From the NCBI GenBank assembly GCA_036501185.1, contig DASYAU010000070.1, forward strand, positions 9,113 through 73,112: 64,000 bases of DNA, in the 5' to 3' direction. Below, piece by piece: positions 49,975 through 58,670 of this stretch. Source of the DNA: Korobacter sp036501185. GTDB lineage: Bacteria; Acidobacteriota; Terriglobia; Terriglobales; Acidobacteriaceae. Under the pieces are notes generated by a model. That model saw only the letters and a list, made by a program, of their open reading frames with translations. It was not told the DNA's origin and made no database searches. The position numbers and the translations under genes are program-made. Each line of letters opens with the position of its first letter. Within the stretch, counting starts at the first letter, position 1.

Positions 49975-50853
49975 ATGGCGGAGATGTTACAGCCGTTTGA
50001 AATCTTCTTCGATCGCGGCGAAAATGCGCCATTTGAGCATGGGGCATTTTCGCGCTATGGCCAGCTCGGCTTCCCCCAGCCGCCGCCCGATCGCCCTTGG
50101 ATTTATTCGAATTTCGTCCAGTCATTAGACGGCATTACCTCGCTTCTCGGCCGGCATTTCGCCGGCGGAGATATTTCCCAGTCGCTTGACGACCGCTGGC
50201 TAATGGACCTCCTCCGTGCTCATGCCGGCGCGATCCTCACCGGCGCCACCACTCTGCTCGACGAGCGCAATGCTCGCGGTGCCGATAGTCGCGGCATCGT
50301 CTTCCGCGTGGTCGATCCGGAGATTCAGGACCTGCGAAGCAAGCTCGCCCTGGGCCAGGAGAGAAACATAATCGTCACTGGCCACGGGAACATTCCCTGG
50401 CGCGACCTGAAGCTGTTCGACGGTTCACAAGTCGAGCCCGGCATCGTGACAACCGAACTTGGTGCAAAGAACCTCGGCGCGCTGCCTTCACACGTTCTGC
50501 TGATCGTCGCCGGCCCCGGACCGCTGATCGATTTTCCCGTCGCCATGCGCAAACTGCGCGCTGAAGCGAGCATCCAACGGATCCTGTGCGAGGGTGGACC
50601 CACACTTTACGGTTCACTCGCCCGCGCTGACCTGATTGACGAAAAATTCGTGACTGTCTCTCCCGTCGAAACTGGGCAACTCGTTCCGCCGGAACAAGAA
50701 CGGCTCGCATCCGAAAGTGGTCCCGTTCTGCTGCGTCCCACGACCTTCGGAGGGCCGGGATTCACCAAGGAAAAGACCACGTGGTGGGATTGGATAAGCA
50801 GCCGCAAGCTTGGCAACCACGAATTTAATCGTTATCGTCGCCGCCGAGCGTAA
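49975..50853 (+). CDS. RibD C-terminal-domain reductase
   Basis: A 292-residue protein with the DHFR-like RibD C-terminal fold: SLDGITSLLGRH, GAILTGATTLLDERNAR and ILCEGGPTLYGSLARADLIDE. In riboflavin synthesis this domain reduces the ribosyl group; stand-alone copies serve as NADPH reductases of unknown substrate. No deaminase domain and no other rib gene are present. The lnt gene follows after 51 bases. Confidence 0.8.
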   Translation: MAEMLQPFEIFFDRGENAPFEHGAFSRYGQLGFPQPPPDRPWIYSNFVQSLDGITSLLGRHFAGGDISQSLDDRWLMDLLRAHAGAILTGATTLLDERNARGADSRGIVFRVVDPEIQDLRSKLALGQERNIIVTGHGNIPWRDLKLFDGSQVEPGIVTTELGAKNLGALPSHVLLIVAGPGPLIDFPVAMRKLRAEASIQRILCEGGPTLYGSLARADLIDEKFVTVSPVETGQLVPPEQERLASESGPVLLRPTTFGGPGFTKEKTTWWDWISSRKLGNHEFNRYRRRRA

Positions 50854-50904
50854 GGCATCGGACTCGTCACCAGCATTTCAACCTCTGTTTGTTACACTCG
50901 AAAC

Positions 50905-52515
50905 GTGAAGCGAATCCACAAGCAAGCATGGGGAATGGCCATTCTGTCCGGCGTCCTCCAGGTGGTTATCTTTCCTTCACCCGCCCTGTATTTCCTCTGT
51001 TGGATCGCACTCGCCCCGCTCATTATCGCCATCCTGCGCGCCCGCGACCAGGACGCGGTACAACTGCTCGCCGAAGGGGGTTCGAGTTATCTTGCACCGG
51101 CCAGCTTGCGGCAGGGCTTCGTGCTCGGCTATGCCAGCGGCATAGTGTGGTACCTGGGCAGTTGCTACTGGGTGTACCACGCCATGCATTACTACGGCGG
51201 TTTGAACGCGTTCGCCTCCGCGCTGCTGCTGCTGCTCTTCGCGCTGTACGTCGCCCTTTATCACGGATTGTTCGGAATCCTGTTGGCGCTGAGCGCGCGC
51301 AAGCGCCAGGGATACAGTCTCCGCGCGCTCGTGCTCGCGCCGTTCCTGTGGGTTTCAGTGGAGCTGGCGCGCACTTATATCACCGGATTCCCTTGGGACC
51401 TGCTCGGCACGGCGCAGGTGAACAACGTCCCACTGGCACGCATAGCGACCTTCACCGGCGTTTACGGATTGTCGTTTGAGATTGCACTGGTGAACGCGGC
51501 CTTCGCTGCCGCGGCGCTTGTCGCACGACGGCAACGCGCAACCATGCTGATCGCGGCGTTCTGCGCAAGCGTCGGCTTGCAGGTGTGGCAGCTCGTTCCC
51601 ATGCAGGCCGCGCCGCCCGATCATTACGCTACGCTGGTGCAGGAGAACCTGCCGCTGCAGGATGTCCATTGGGACGAGCAAAAAGAAAAGGACGTTCTCG
51701 CCGAACTCGAGAAGTTCAGCGTTGCGCCGAAGGGCGCCAGCGACGACCATCCGGGCGTGATCGTCTGGCCGGAATCCCCCGCGCCGTTCTTTGTCACCGA
51801 TTATCACTTCCGGGGAACGATGATGGAGATTGCGCGGCAGACGCACTCGTTCGTTATCGCCGGAAGCCTGGGCATCGAGAACACTGGCCGCGAAGACGTG
51901 CAGCCCGATCTCTACAACTCCGCAGTGCTGATTACGCCCGAAGGGCACTGGGCAGCCCGCTATGACAAGAACCATCTCGTTCCATTTGGCGAGTACATCC
52001 CGTTCGCGGGAATGTTCAGCTTTGCGAAGTCGCTCACGCACGAGGTCGGGAACTTCAAGGCAGGCAAAGAACGCACGGTACTTGATCTCGCGAAGCACAA
52101 GATCGGTACGTTTATTTGCTACGAGAGCATTTTCCCGGGCGAAGTGCGCCAGTTTGCCGACAACGGCGCCGACCTGTTCGTCAACATTTCCGACGATGGC
52201 TGGTATGGCAACTCTGGTGCGCCCGGGCAGCATTTGAACCAGGCGAGAATGCGTGCCATCGAGAATGAGCGTTGGCTGCTGCGCTCAACAAACACGGGCA
52301 TCACTGCCGCTATCGATCCTTACGGACGCGTGGTTGTGAGCGCACCGAGGAATGTGCGTGCCTACATGGAAGCACCGTTTGCCTATGTTTCGGAGAAGAC
52401 CTTTTACACCGAACACGGCGATTGGTTTCCGATTGCATGTGTCATAATTTCTTTGCTGGCATTGATTGTGCGCAGCCGCCCGGCGGCGCGCGTCACGCAG
52501 CCTCAACCGGTCTAA
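50905..52515 (+). CDS. lnt: apolipoprotein N-acyltransferase
   Basis: Lnt adds the third acyl chain to lipoproteins in the inner membrane. The 536-residue product has about six membrane segments in residues 8-215, then a CN-hydrolase domain with the triad Glu in WPESPAPF, Lys in RYDKNHLVPFGEYIPF and Cys in FICYESIFPGE. A last membrane segment is at about 505-525. The start is GTG. prfB follows after 30 bases. Confidence 0.93.
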   Translation: MKRIHKQAWGMAILSGVLQVVIFPSPALYFLCWIALAPLIIAILRARDQDAVQLLAEGGSSYLAPASLRQGFVLGYASGIVWYLGSCYWVYHAMHYYGGLNAFASALLLLLFALYVALYHGLFGILLALSARKRQGYSLRALVLAPFLWVSVELARTYITGFPWDLLGTAQVNNVPLARIATFTGVYGLSFEIALVNAAFAAAALVARRQRATMLIAAFCASVGLQVWQLVPMQAAPPDHYATLVQENLPLQDVHWDEQKEKDVLAELEKFSVAPKGASDDHPGVIVWPESPAPFFVTDYHFRGTMMEIARQTHSFVIAGSLGIENTGREDVQPDLYNSAVLITPEGHWAARYDKNHLVPFGEYIPFAGMFSFAKSLTHEVGNFKAGKERTVLDLAKHKIGTFICYESIFPGEVRQFADNGADLFVNISDDGWYGNSGAPGQHLNQARMRAIENERWLLRSTNTGITAAIDPYGRVVVSAPRNVRAYMEAPFAYVSEKTFYTEHGDWFPIACVIISLLALIVRSRPAARVTQPQPV

Positions 52516-52545
52516 ACACCGCGAATCAAGCGAAGAAGGAAGCGA

Positions 52546-53674
52546 ATGGTCGAGGAACTCGAGCAGGAATACGCAGAGTTGAGCAAGAAGGTCCGTGAGC
52601 TGAAGGAGTATCTTTGACGCTCCTCGCGTCCGTACGCAACTGGCCGGAGTAGAGAAAGAAGCCGCCGACCCAAATCTCTGGTCCAATCCTGAAAATTCGC
52701 AGCGCGTCATGCGCGAGAAAAAGCGGCTGGAGGACATGCTCTCCACCGATGTCGAACTCGGCCGCCGTAGCGACGACATCTCGGCTTATTTCGAGTTGGC
52801 GAAGGAAGGCGAGGAGGTCACGACCGACCTCCGCCGGGAGATGGACCAGCTTCGAGATTTGGTAGATCGGCTCGAGACGGAGACGCTGCTCTCCGGAGAA
52901 AGCGATCGCCTGAGCGCCATTGTCACCATCCATCCTGGGGCGGGCGGCACGGAGTCGCAGGACTGGGCCGAGATGCTCCTACGTATGTACCTGCGCTGGT
53001 CGGAGCGGCAAGGGTTCGAGACCACCGTGAACGACTACCAGCCTGGCGAAGAGGCCGGCCTGAAATCGGTGACATTTACGGTTTCGGGACAAGACGCGTA
53101 CGGCTTGCTGACCAGCGAGATCGGAGTGCATCGGCTGGTGCGGATCTCGCCCTTCGACCAGGCAAAGCGGCGGCACACGTCGTTTGCAAGCGTGTTCGTT
53201 TCGCCCGAAATCGATGAGAGCATCGAAGTCGTGGTGAAGCCCGAAGATTTGCGTATCGATACCTATCGATCTGGCGGCAAGGGTGGCCAGCACGTGAATA
53301 CCACCGATTCCGCGGTGCGCATAACCCATTTTCCGACCGGAATCGTGGTGAGCTGCCAGAACGAGCGTTCGCAGCACAAAAACCGCGAGCGGGGGATGAA
53401 GATCCTGCGCTCCAAGCTCTACGAGTACGAGCTCGAAAAGAAGAAAGCCGCCTCGCAGAAGGTTGAGGACTCCAAGCTCGACATCGATTTCGGCTCGCAG
53501 ATTCGCTCCTATGTGCTGCATCCGTACAGGATGGTGAAGGACCATCGCACGCGATTTGAGGTTGGAGATCCGGATCGCGTGCTCGACGGCGACCTGAAAG
53601 GCTTCATTCGGGCGTATCTGCTGATGCGCCGCGCGGAGTCGAAGGGCGGAGACGGCGCGGCTCCCGTCGCTTAG
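52546..53674 (+). CDS. prfB: peptide chain release factor 2 (programmed frameshift)
   Basis: RF2 recognises UGA and UAA stop codons. The ATG at 52546 opens frame one to an in-frame TGA at codon 24 (52615-52617); a +1 slip at CTT-TGA-C restores the main frame, giving about 375 residues. The SPF recognition tripeptide is in VRISPFDQAK and the catalytic GGQ is in SGGKGGQHVNTTDSA. The C-terminal end (RAESKGGDGAAPVA) is a little longer than usual. As in most bacteria, low RF2 raises the frameshift rate, giving self-control. Confidence 0.93.
52604..52618 (+). promoter_or_regulatory. prfB: RF2 programmed +1 frameshift site
   Basis: AGGAG-TAT-CTT-TGA-C: an internal Shine-Dalgarno-like AGGAG three bases before the CTT slip codon and the in-frame TGA followed by C. 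This is the classical RF2 arrangement. Confidence 0.93.
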
Positions 53675-53712
53675 TTCTGGCCGACAGCACGACCGTCGAG
53701 CTATCCTTACCC

Positions 53713-54357
53713 ATGCCTCACGTTGCTGCCAACAGCGGCTTCAGTGCGAAATTCGATGAAGCGATGCTGCTCGCGCACGAACTGCATCGCCGCGATGTGC
53801 GCAAGGGCACCGGCAAGCCGTATATTTCGCACCTGCTCGGCGTCTGCTCGCTGGTAGTAGATTATGGCGGCGACGAAGAAATGGCCATCGCCGCCCTGTT
53901 GCACGACGCCGCGGAAGACCATGGCGGACTGCCAATGCTGGAGCAGATCCGACAGCGATTTGGCGACCGCGTGGCCCACATCGTGGACGGCTGCACCGAT
54001 AGCTACGTGCTCGATGCATCGCAAAAAGAGCCGTGGCGCCAGCGCAAGGAAATGTATCTCGCGCGACTTCCGCTGGAAGATGCGGACGTGCGGCTGGTCT
54101 CGGCGGCCGACAAGCTGTACAACTGCCGCACGATCCTGCGCGACCTCCGCCGAGACGGCATGCCCGCCCTCGACCGCTTCAACGGCGGACGCAAAGACAC
54201 GGTGTGGTACTACGACGAACTGGTGCGGGTGTTTCGCCGTGCGGGCAGCAACGACCTTGTGGAAGAACTCGCAATTTCTGTCGATGAAATGAAGCGCGTG
54301 ACGGGCTACAATCAAGCTCCAGAATTGCCTCGAATGCCAAGCCAGGAGCCGTCTTAG
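53713..54357 (+). CDS. HD-domain hydrolase, MESH1/SpoT-like
   Basis: A 214-residue HD protein resembling the hydrolase half of RelA/SpoT and small alarmone hydrolases: YISHLLGVCSLV (H40), LLHDAAEDHGG (H64, D65), FGDRVAHIVDGCTD and AADKLYNCRTIL (D133). No synthetase domain is present. A small (p)ppGpp or NADPH-pyrophosphate-type hydrolase role is inferred from the motif set. It is three bases before the HEAT-like gene on the same strand. Confidence 0.85.
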   Translation: MPHVAANSGFSAKFDEAMLLAHELHRRDVRKGTGKPYISHLLGVCSLVVDYGGDEEMAIAALLHDAAEDHGGLPMLEQIRQRFGDRVAHIVDGCTDSYVLDASQKEPWRQRKEMYLARLPLEDADVRLVSAADKLYNCRTILRDLRRDGMPALDRFNGGRKDTVWYYDELVRVFRRAGSNDLVEELAISVDEMKRVTGYNQAPELPRMPSQEPS

Positions 54358-54360
54358 CCG

Positions 54361-55560
54361 ATGAGCCGCATGATCGATCTGGTCAGGGAATCGGCGCTGC
54401 CCGCCAACATGATGCGGAGCGCTGCCAAAGGCGCGCTCTCGGTGGCTCCGGGCGAGATGGTGGAAATCCTGGTCTATCTTGCTGACCACCCCGTCTTTGG
54501 CGCCGAAGCTCGCATGACGCTCGCCGGATGGGAAGAGAAGTCCGCGAAGATGGTGGTGGGTGATCCACGCGCGTCCGCGGACGTGCTCGCCTATTTCATA
54601 TCGTTCGACAATCTCCGGCTGCCGCTGCTGAATACCTTACTGATAAACCCGGCCGTGACCGAAGAGATGATCGTGCACCTTGCCATGCGAGCGTCCACGA
54701 AGGTCCTGGCAAACATGCTGTGGCACCCGCGGGTGCTGGCGAGCACGTCGGTGCTGCATGCGATATCGATGAACGTCAATCTGCCGGATGACGATGCGGC
54801 GGTCGTACGGTCGGCCCTGGCGAACCTCGGCGAGAATACGGATTACCTCATCGAGAAGGCGGAGATGGATGGGGACACCGACGAGATTTTCGTTCCGGAG
54901 GACGTCCTCGAAGCAGAGTACGACCGTTACACGCGCGAGCACGCGGACGAGATCGCCGCGGAGGAAGGCAAGGAATTCGAACTCTACGTCGATACAGCTC
55001 CTCGCAAGCGCAAGGACGCCGAAGACGTGCCCCTACCACAACCCGTCGGGCCCGTAATCGGCGGCGCCGGGGTGGTGCCCGCGTTGATCAAAACTGCAAC
55101 CGGCGATGCCGCGCCCGACAAGTCGCTCCGCAAGAAAATGACAGCCTTCCAGAAGATTGCGCCGCTCGGGGTGGGGCAGCGTGTACAGCTGGCGATGAAA
55201 GGCAACAAGGATGAGCGTTTCATCCTGGTACGAGATGGATCGAAGGTCGTGTCGCAGGCTGTACTGGAGAGCCCGAAGCTCACCGAAACGGAAATCGAGA
55301 TGTTCGCCAGCCTGAAGAACGTGCAGGAAACGGTGCTGCGGGGCATCGCGTTGAAGCGGAAATTCATGAAGAGCTACGTCGTGCAGAAAAACCTGGTCAA
55401 CAACCCGCGGGTTCCTCTTGATATCACGCTGCCGCTGCTAAAGGGGTTGATGATCAACGACCTCCGCTCCATGTCTGTGAATAAAAATGTGAACGATACC
55501 CTGCGGAAGATGTCGCACAAGCTCTACAAGCAGCGCACGGAAAAGAAAGCGGAGTCGTGA
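54361..55560 (+). CDS. HEAT-like helical repeat protein (paralog of the one at 42142)
   Basis: A 399-residue protein of short helical repeats (ALSVAPGEMVEILVYLADHP, LLINPAVTEEMIVHLAMR, HPRVLASTSVLHAISMN). The C-terminal part has KMTAFQKIAPLGVGQRVQLAMKG then VSQAVLESPKLTETEIEMFA, which aligns by eye with the repeat of the gene at 42142. An acidic linker (EDVLEAEYDRYT) lies between. It starts three bases after the HD gene, and the CoA-binding gene begins within its stop. Function unknown. Confidence 0.72.
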   Translation: MSRMIDLVRESALPANMMRSAAKGALSVAPGEMVEILVYLADHPVFGAEARMTLAGWEEKSAKMVVGDPRASADVLAYFISFDNLRLPLLNTLLINPAVTEEMIVHLAMRASTKVLANMLWHPRVLASTSVLHAISMNVNLPDDDAAVVRSALANLGENTDYLIEKAEMDGDTDEIFVPEDVLEAEYDRYTREHADEIAAEEGKEFELYVDTAPRKRKDAEDVPLPQPVGPVIGGAGVVPALIKTATGDAAPDKSLRKKMTAFQKIAPLGVGQRVQLAMKGNKDERFILVRDGSKVVSQAVLESPKLTETEIEMFASLKNVQETVLRGIALKRKFMKSYVVQKNLVNNPRVPLDITLPLLKGLMINDLRSMSVNKNVNDTLRKMSHKLYKQRTEKKAES

Positions 55561-56003
55561 TTTCGCGCGCCGCGCGCAACGACGCAAACATCCAATCGAA
55601 AATGCCGAACGACCCGATCACTGAGCTTCTTAGAAACGCAAAAACCATTGCTGTAGTTGGCCTTTCCGACAGTGCGATGAAACCGAGTCACGGCGTCGCT
55701 GAGTACATGCAGGCGCACGGCTACCGGATCATCCCGGTAAATCCGCAAATCTCAGAGGCGTTGGGCGAGAAGGCGTACGCCACACTCTCTGACGTTCCGG
55801 AGAAGATAGACATCCTGGACGTGTTTCGCCGTCCGGAATTTATGCCGACGATCGTGGACGAGGCGATCCGGCTGAAAATCCCGGCCATCTGGTTGCAGGA
55901 AACTGTGGTGCACGAACAGGCGGCAGAGAAGGCGCGCAAAGCGGGCATCTTCGTTGTGATGGACAAATGCATTCTCAAGGAACATCGTGCGAGATTGCGA
56001 TGA
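55557..56003 (+). CDS. CoA-binding domain protein
   Basis: A 148-residue Rossmann-type protein with the CoA-binding signature AVVGLSDSAMKPSHGVAEYM, IIPVNP and LDVFRRPEFMP, then WLQETVVHEQAAEKARKAG and a MDKCILKEH end. These stand-alone proteins resemble the N-terminal part of acyl-CoA synthetases (NDP-forming). The listed start is a GTG overlapping the previous stop; ATG at 55602 is the alternative. Function unknown. Confidence 0.85.
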   Translation: MISRAARNDANIQSKMPNDPITELLRNAKTIAVVGLSDSAMKPSHGVAEYMQAHGYRIIPVNPQISEALGEKAYATLSDVPEKIDILDVFRRPEFMPTIVDEAIRLKIPAIWLQETVVHEQAAEKARKAGIFVVMDKCILKEHRARLR

Positions 56004-56031
56004 ACTAGCGATGCTCAGCCTAGCTGCACAC

Positions 56032-56775
56032 CTACGGCTTCGCTTTGACCCGAGACATATCGACTGAAATTGGGCGTTCCAGCGCGGTCTCGACCGTTGA
56101 ACCGGCGTCGAGACGCAGTTCGGGGCCCCGCGTGAACAGAACGGTGGCGAGACCAACTAACCCGCCTGCCGCTCCGCCGATTGCGCCGCCGGTTAGTGGC
56201 CTGCCGTTTGCAGCGCCAACTCCAATGCCGCCCAGACCGCCGTATCCAGCGTCTTTCGCGATGGTGGCTGCGTCCTTGCCCTTGTTGCTGTCGCCTTGGA
56301 TCGTGCCTTCCTTGTCGTTCGGCTTCATCTTTCCTGTGTCGAGGCCGGGAACGTTGTCAACCGCACCAGGCAATAGCACCGTGTAGCCGTTAGGAAAGAT
56401 GAGAGTGTTGAAGTGTACGAGGAGTTCCGCGCGTCCCTTTACCCGACCAGGGCGCTTGATATTCGTGATTGACCCCTGCACGTAGGCTCCGGCAGGAATG
56501 ATGATCTGGTTGTTCACCACGACGGGGAAGGTGGTTTCAGCGTAAACCGCATCGCCGTCGTGCGCGGTCTTGGTGGTGATGGCATGCTTGAGCGCGAGCG
56601 GAAGTTTTGTGCCGGCGGGCAGGGTGATCTCTTGCGAGGGATCGCTTGCGGGCGGCCGCGTTTCCTTGAGCTTGGGCGCGGAAACTTGCTGCTGCGGAGT
56701 GTTCAGATCCTCTGAAGTTTGGGCCAAGAGCCCGCTGGATCCTAAGACCAGAAGCGCTATTGCTACTCGTTTCAT
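56032..56775 (-). CDS. exported Gly-rich TrbI-like protein (copy A)
   Basis: A 247-residue protein with a signal peptide (MKRVAIALLVLGSSGLLAQ). The central region LPAGTKLPLALKHAITTKTAHDGDAVYAET then IIIPAGAYVQGSITNI resembles the VirB10/TrbI-type beta barrel. A Gly-rich segment (GGAIGGAAGGLVG) and a final barrel strand follow (GPELRLDAGSTVETAL). Similar arrangement to the next gene (56873), so they are probably paralogs in tandem. Envelope role likely; function unknown. Confidence 0.7.
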   Translation of the reverse strand: MKRVAIALLVLGSSGLLAQTSEDLNTPQQQVSAPKLKETRPPASDPSQEITLPAGTKLPLALKHAITTKTAHDGDAVYAETTFPVVVNNQIIIPAGAYVQGSITNIKRPGRVKGRAELLVHFNTLIFPNGYTVLLPGAVDNVPGLDTGKMKPNDKEGTIQGDSNKGKDAATIAKDAGYGGLGGIGVGAANGRPLTGGAIGGAAGGLVGLATVLFTRGPELRLDAGSTVETALERPISVDMSRVKAKP

Positions 56776-56872
56776 GCCTGCCCACCTCGCGTTGGACCCA
56801 AAATACTACGGCGCAGCCCATAGTTTCTAGCATTTGGACTGCGCCTCGGACATTTTGTAATCGCGCCGTGAA

Positions 56873-57823
56873 TTAAGGCAGGTACACCCCGCGATCGAGC
56901 CGTAGAACGAGCTGTGCGCCGCGATCGAGAAGAACGTTGCGGTCCATGAGGCTAGCAACGCCCGCGCCTGTGGCGGCGCCCGTGGCGGCGCCGAGGGCGA
57001 TGCCACGACTGTCCGCGCCTGCGGCCTCACTTGCGCTTACGCCAACCACGGCGCCTGCGCCAGCGCCTTCCATCGCGCGCCGCATGTCGATGGGCTTGCG
57101 TTGGATTTCACCCTCGCTGCCGGGGGTTTTCAAGCCGTGCTCGCTGGGGATTTCCACGACTGTGGCGGAGAGTGGAACCCAACCCGCAGGCGTCTGAATT
57201 TCGTCGAAGCTCAGCAGCAGCATGGCGTGGAACCCACGCTGCACCTCACTGACGTGCCCAGTGACCCAATGACCGCCTGTGAGCTTCTCTCCGTTGGGCG
57301 CGATGAGCGGCTCGCGAACCAGGGCGCGAAAGTGCTTGCCGCGGGCGACCGTCGCGCTGTCGAGCGGCTCATCGAGCGTGATCAGGAACGTGTAGCCGAC
57401 AGGAACTTCATTGGGCGCGGCGGGACGCCTCAAGACTGCGTCCGCGCGCGCGGGTAGCGTCGGCAAAGCGGGTTGAGCAGAGGGCGGCTCTAGAGGCGGC
57501 GGGACTTCGTCGGGCTGGGTGGCCTCTTGCGCGGGCTGCTGGTCCTGCTGTTGAGCCTGAGAATCTGGTGCATTTTGCGCGTCTGGAGAGGCGTTTTGTG
57601 TGTCCAGAGGGGCGTTTTGAACGTCTTGCGATGGGTTTTGAGAAGGCTGTTGCGAGTCTGCCGGATACTGTTGTTGTGATTGGTCAGCTGGGGGAAGCGT
57701 GCTTTCTTGTGGCTGTACCGGGCGCGCCCATGGCTGAGATTGTTGATTCGGAACCTGTTGCGAGAGGGCGAACGTGGCGGCCAGAAGGAGCGAGGCGATG
57801 AGAATGGATGGGGCTCGAAGCAT
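56873..57823 (-). CDS. exported Gln-rich and Gly-rich TrbI-like protein (copy B)
   Basis: ATG at 57823 gives about 316 residues with a signal peptide (SILIASLLLAATFALSQ). A Gln/Pro-rich low-complexity region of about 120 residues (repeated QNAPxDAQNA motifs) precedes a barrel region (VPVGYTFLITLDEPLDSATV then GGHWVTGHVSEVQRGF) and a Gly/Ala-rich hairpin (GAATGAATGAGVASL). The C-terminus VLLDRGAQLVLRLDRGVYL matches the end of the neighbouring copy. Function unknown. Confidence 0.7.
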   Translation of the reverse strand: MLRAPSILIASLLLAATFALSQQVPNQQSQPWARPVQPQESTLPPADQSQQQYPADSQQPSQNPSQDVQNAPLDTQNASPDAQNAPDSQAQQQDQQPAQEATQPDEVPPPLEPPSAQPALPTLPARADAVLRRPAAPNEVPVGYTFLITLDEPLDSATVARGKHFRALVREPLIAPNGEKLTGGHWVTGHVSEVQRGFHAMLLLSFDEIQTPAGWVPLSATVVEIPSEHGLKTPGSEGEIQRKPIDMRRAMEGAGAGAVVGVSASEAAGADSRGIALGAATGAATGAGVASLMDRNVLLDRGAQLVLRLDRGVYLP

Positions 57824-58007
57824 GCGCGACCTCGAAAACCGGAATGGGATTGCGCATGAAAACCCCAAAAAACGCGCTAAGTTGCGCGCAAACGTTACGA
57901 AAGTTTGCGAAAAACCAGCAACTCTGAAACCTTCCGCTTGGGAATTGCGTCCAAGTGAGGTATGGTGCTCATAATAGCGGGGTTGTAGCGCTGGGGGACG
58001 GGTTCAC

Positions 58008-58238
58008 ATGCGGAAATTCTATGTTTCGCTAACGCTGTTGGGATTGGGCGGTCTGGGTGCCGCGCTCATGAGCGAGCGCGGAAGGCGCTTCGTAACTGGT
58101 TTGTTCGACCGCACTTCCGATGGTCCTTCGAAGTTCATGGAGTGGAACGACACAGCGCAGTCGGAGCTGGCGCGGATTCAAAAGGCGCTCGATCGCATTG
58201 CCGAGCATTTGGATCCAGGGCACGAGCGGCTGGCGTAG
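58008..58238 (+). CDS. small membrane-anchored protein
   Basis: A 76-residue protein with an N-terminal hydrophobic segment (FYVSLTLLGLGGLGAALM) and a helical tail (SELARIQKALDRIAEHL). It resembles short YtxH-like or DUF-type anchors, but I cannot name the family. Divergent from the Gln-rich gene; terminator follows. Confidence 0.6.
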   Translation: MRKFYVSLTLLGLGGLGAALMSERGRRFVTGLFDRTSDGPSKFMEWNDTAQSELARIQKALDRIAEHLDPGHERLA

Positions 58239-58262
58239 AAATCCCACAGATTCAGAGACATA

Positions 58263-58285
58263 GGCTGGCTAGAGGCCAGCCTTTT
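58263..58285 (+). terminator. terminator after the small membrane protein gene
   Basis: GGCTGGC-TAGAG-GCCAGCC followed by TTTT, 24 bases after the stop codon. Confidence 0.8.
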
Positions 58286-58319
58286 GTATTGGAAGAATGG
58301 AAGCGAAAAACGGCCGTTT

Positions 58320-58601
58320 TTAGCCTAATTCGTTGAGGTTCGCGGCCATTTTGACATCCCGCTGGGTGACTCCGCCGGAGTCGTGCGAGGTCAGTTGCAG
58401 GGTGACGCGGTTGTAGACAATCTGAATGTCGGGATGGTGGCCTGCCGCTTCGGCAACGTCGGCGACTTTGTTGACGAATTTCATGGCTTCGAGGAAGTCT
58501 TTGAACTCGTACTTGCGTTCGATGGCGATGCCTTTTTTCGACCAGCCGTGGAGGGAAGAGAGCGAGGATTGGATTTCCTGATCAGTGAGCGTCTTCGACA
58601 T
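58320..58601 (-). CDS. 4a-hydroxytetrahydrobiopterin dehydratase
   Basis: A 93-residue pterin-4-alpha-carbinolamine dehydratase. The family pattern is present: KYEFKDFLEAMKFVNKVADVAEAAGHHPDIQIVYNRVTLQLTSHD, here quoted only in part (AGHHPDI, LTSHD). It recycles the pterin cofactor made by aromatic amino acid hydroxylases, but no such hydroxylase is in the window. Convergent with the small membrane protein gene across the terminator. Confidence 0.92.
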   Translation of the reverse strand: MSKTLTDQEIQSSLSSLHGWSKKGIAIERKYEFKDFLEAMKFVNKVADVAEAAGHHPDIQIVYNRVTLQLTSHDSGGVTQRDVKMAANLNELG

Positions 58602-58670
58602 AAGAAAACTCCCAGCGGGGAATTCTAACTGAAAGTGATGGATTCGTGTGAATGAGACAATGGAAGAGCA

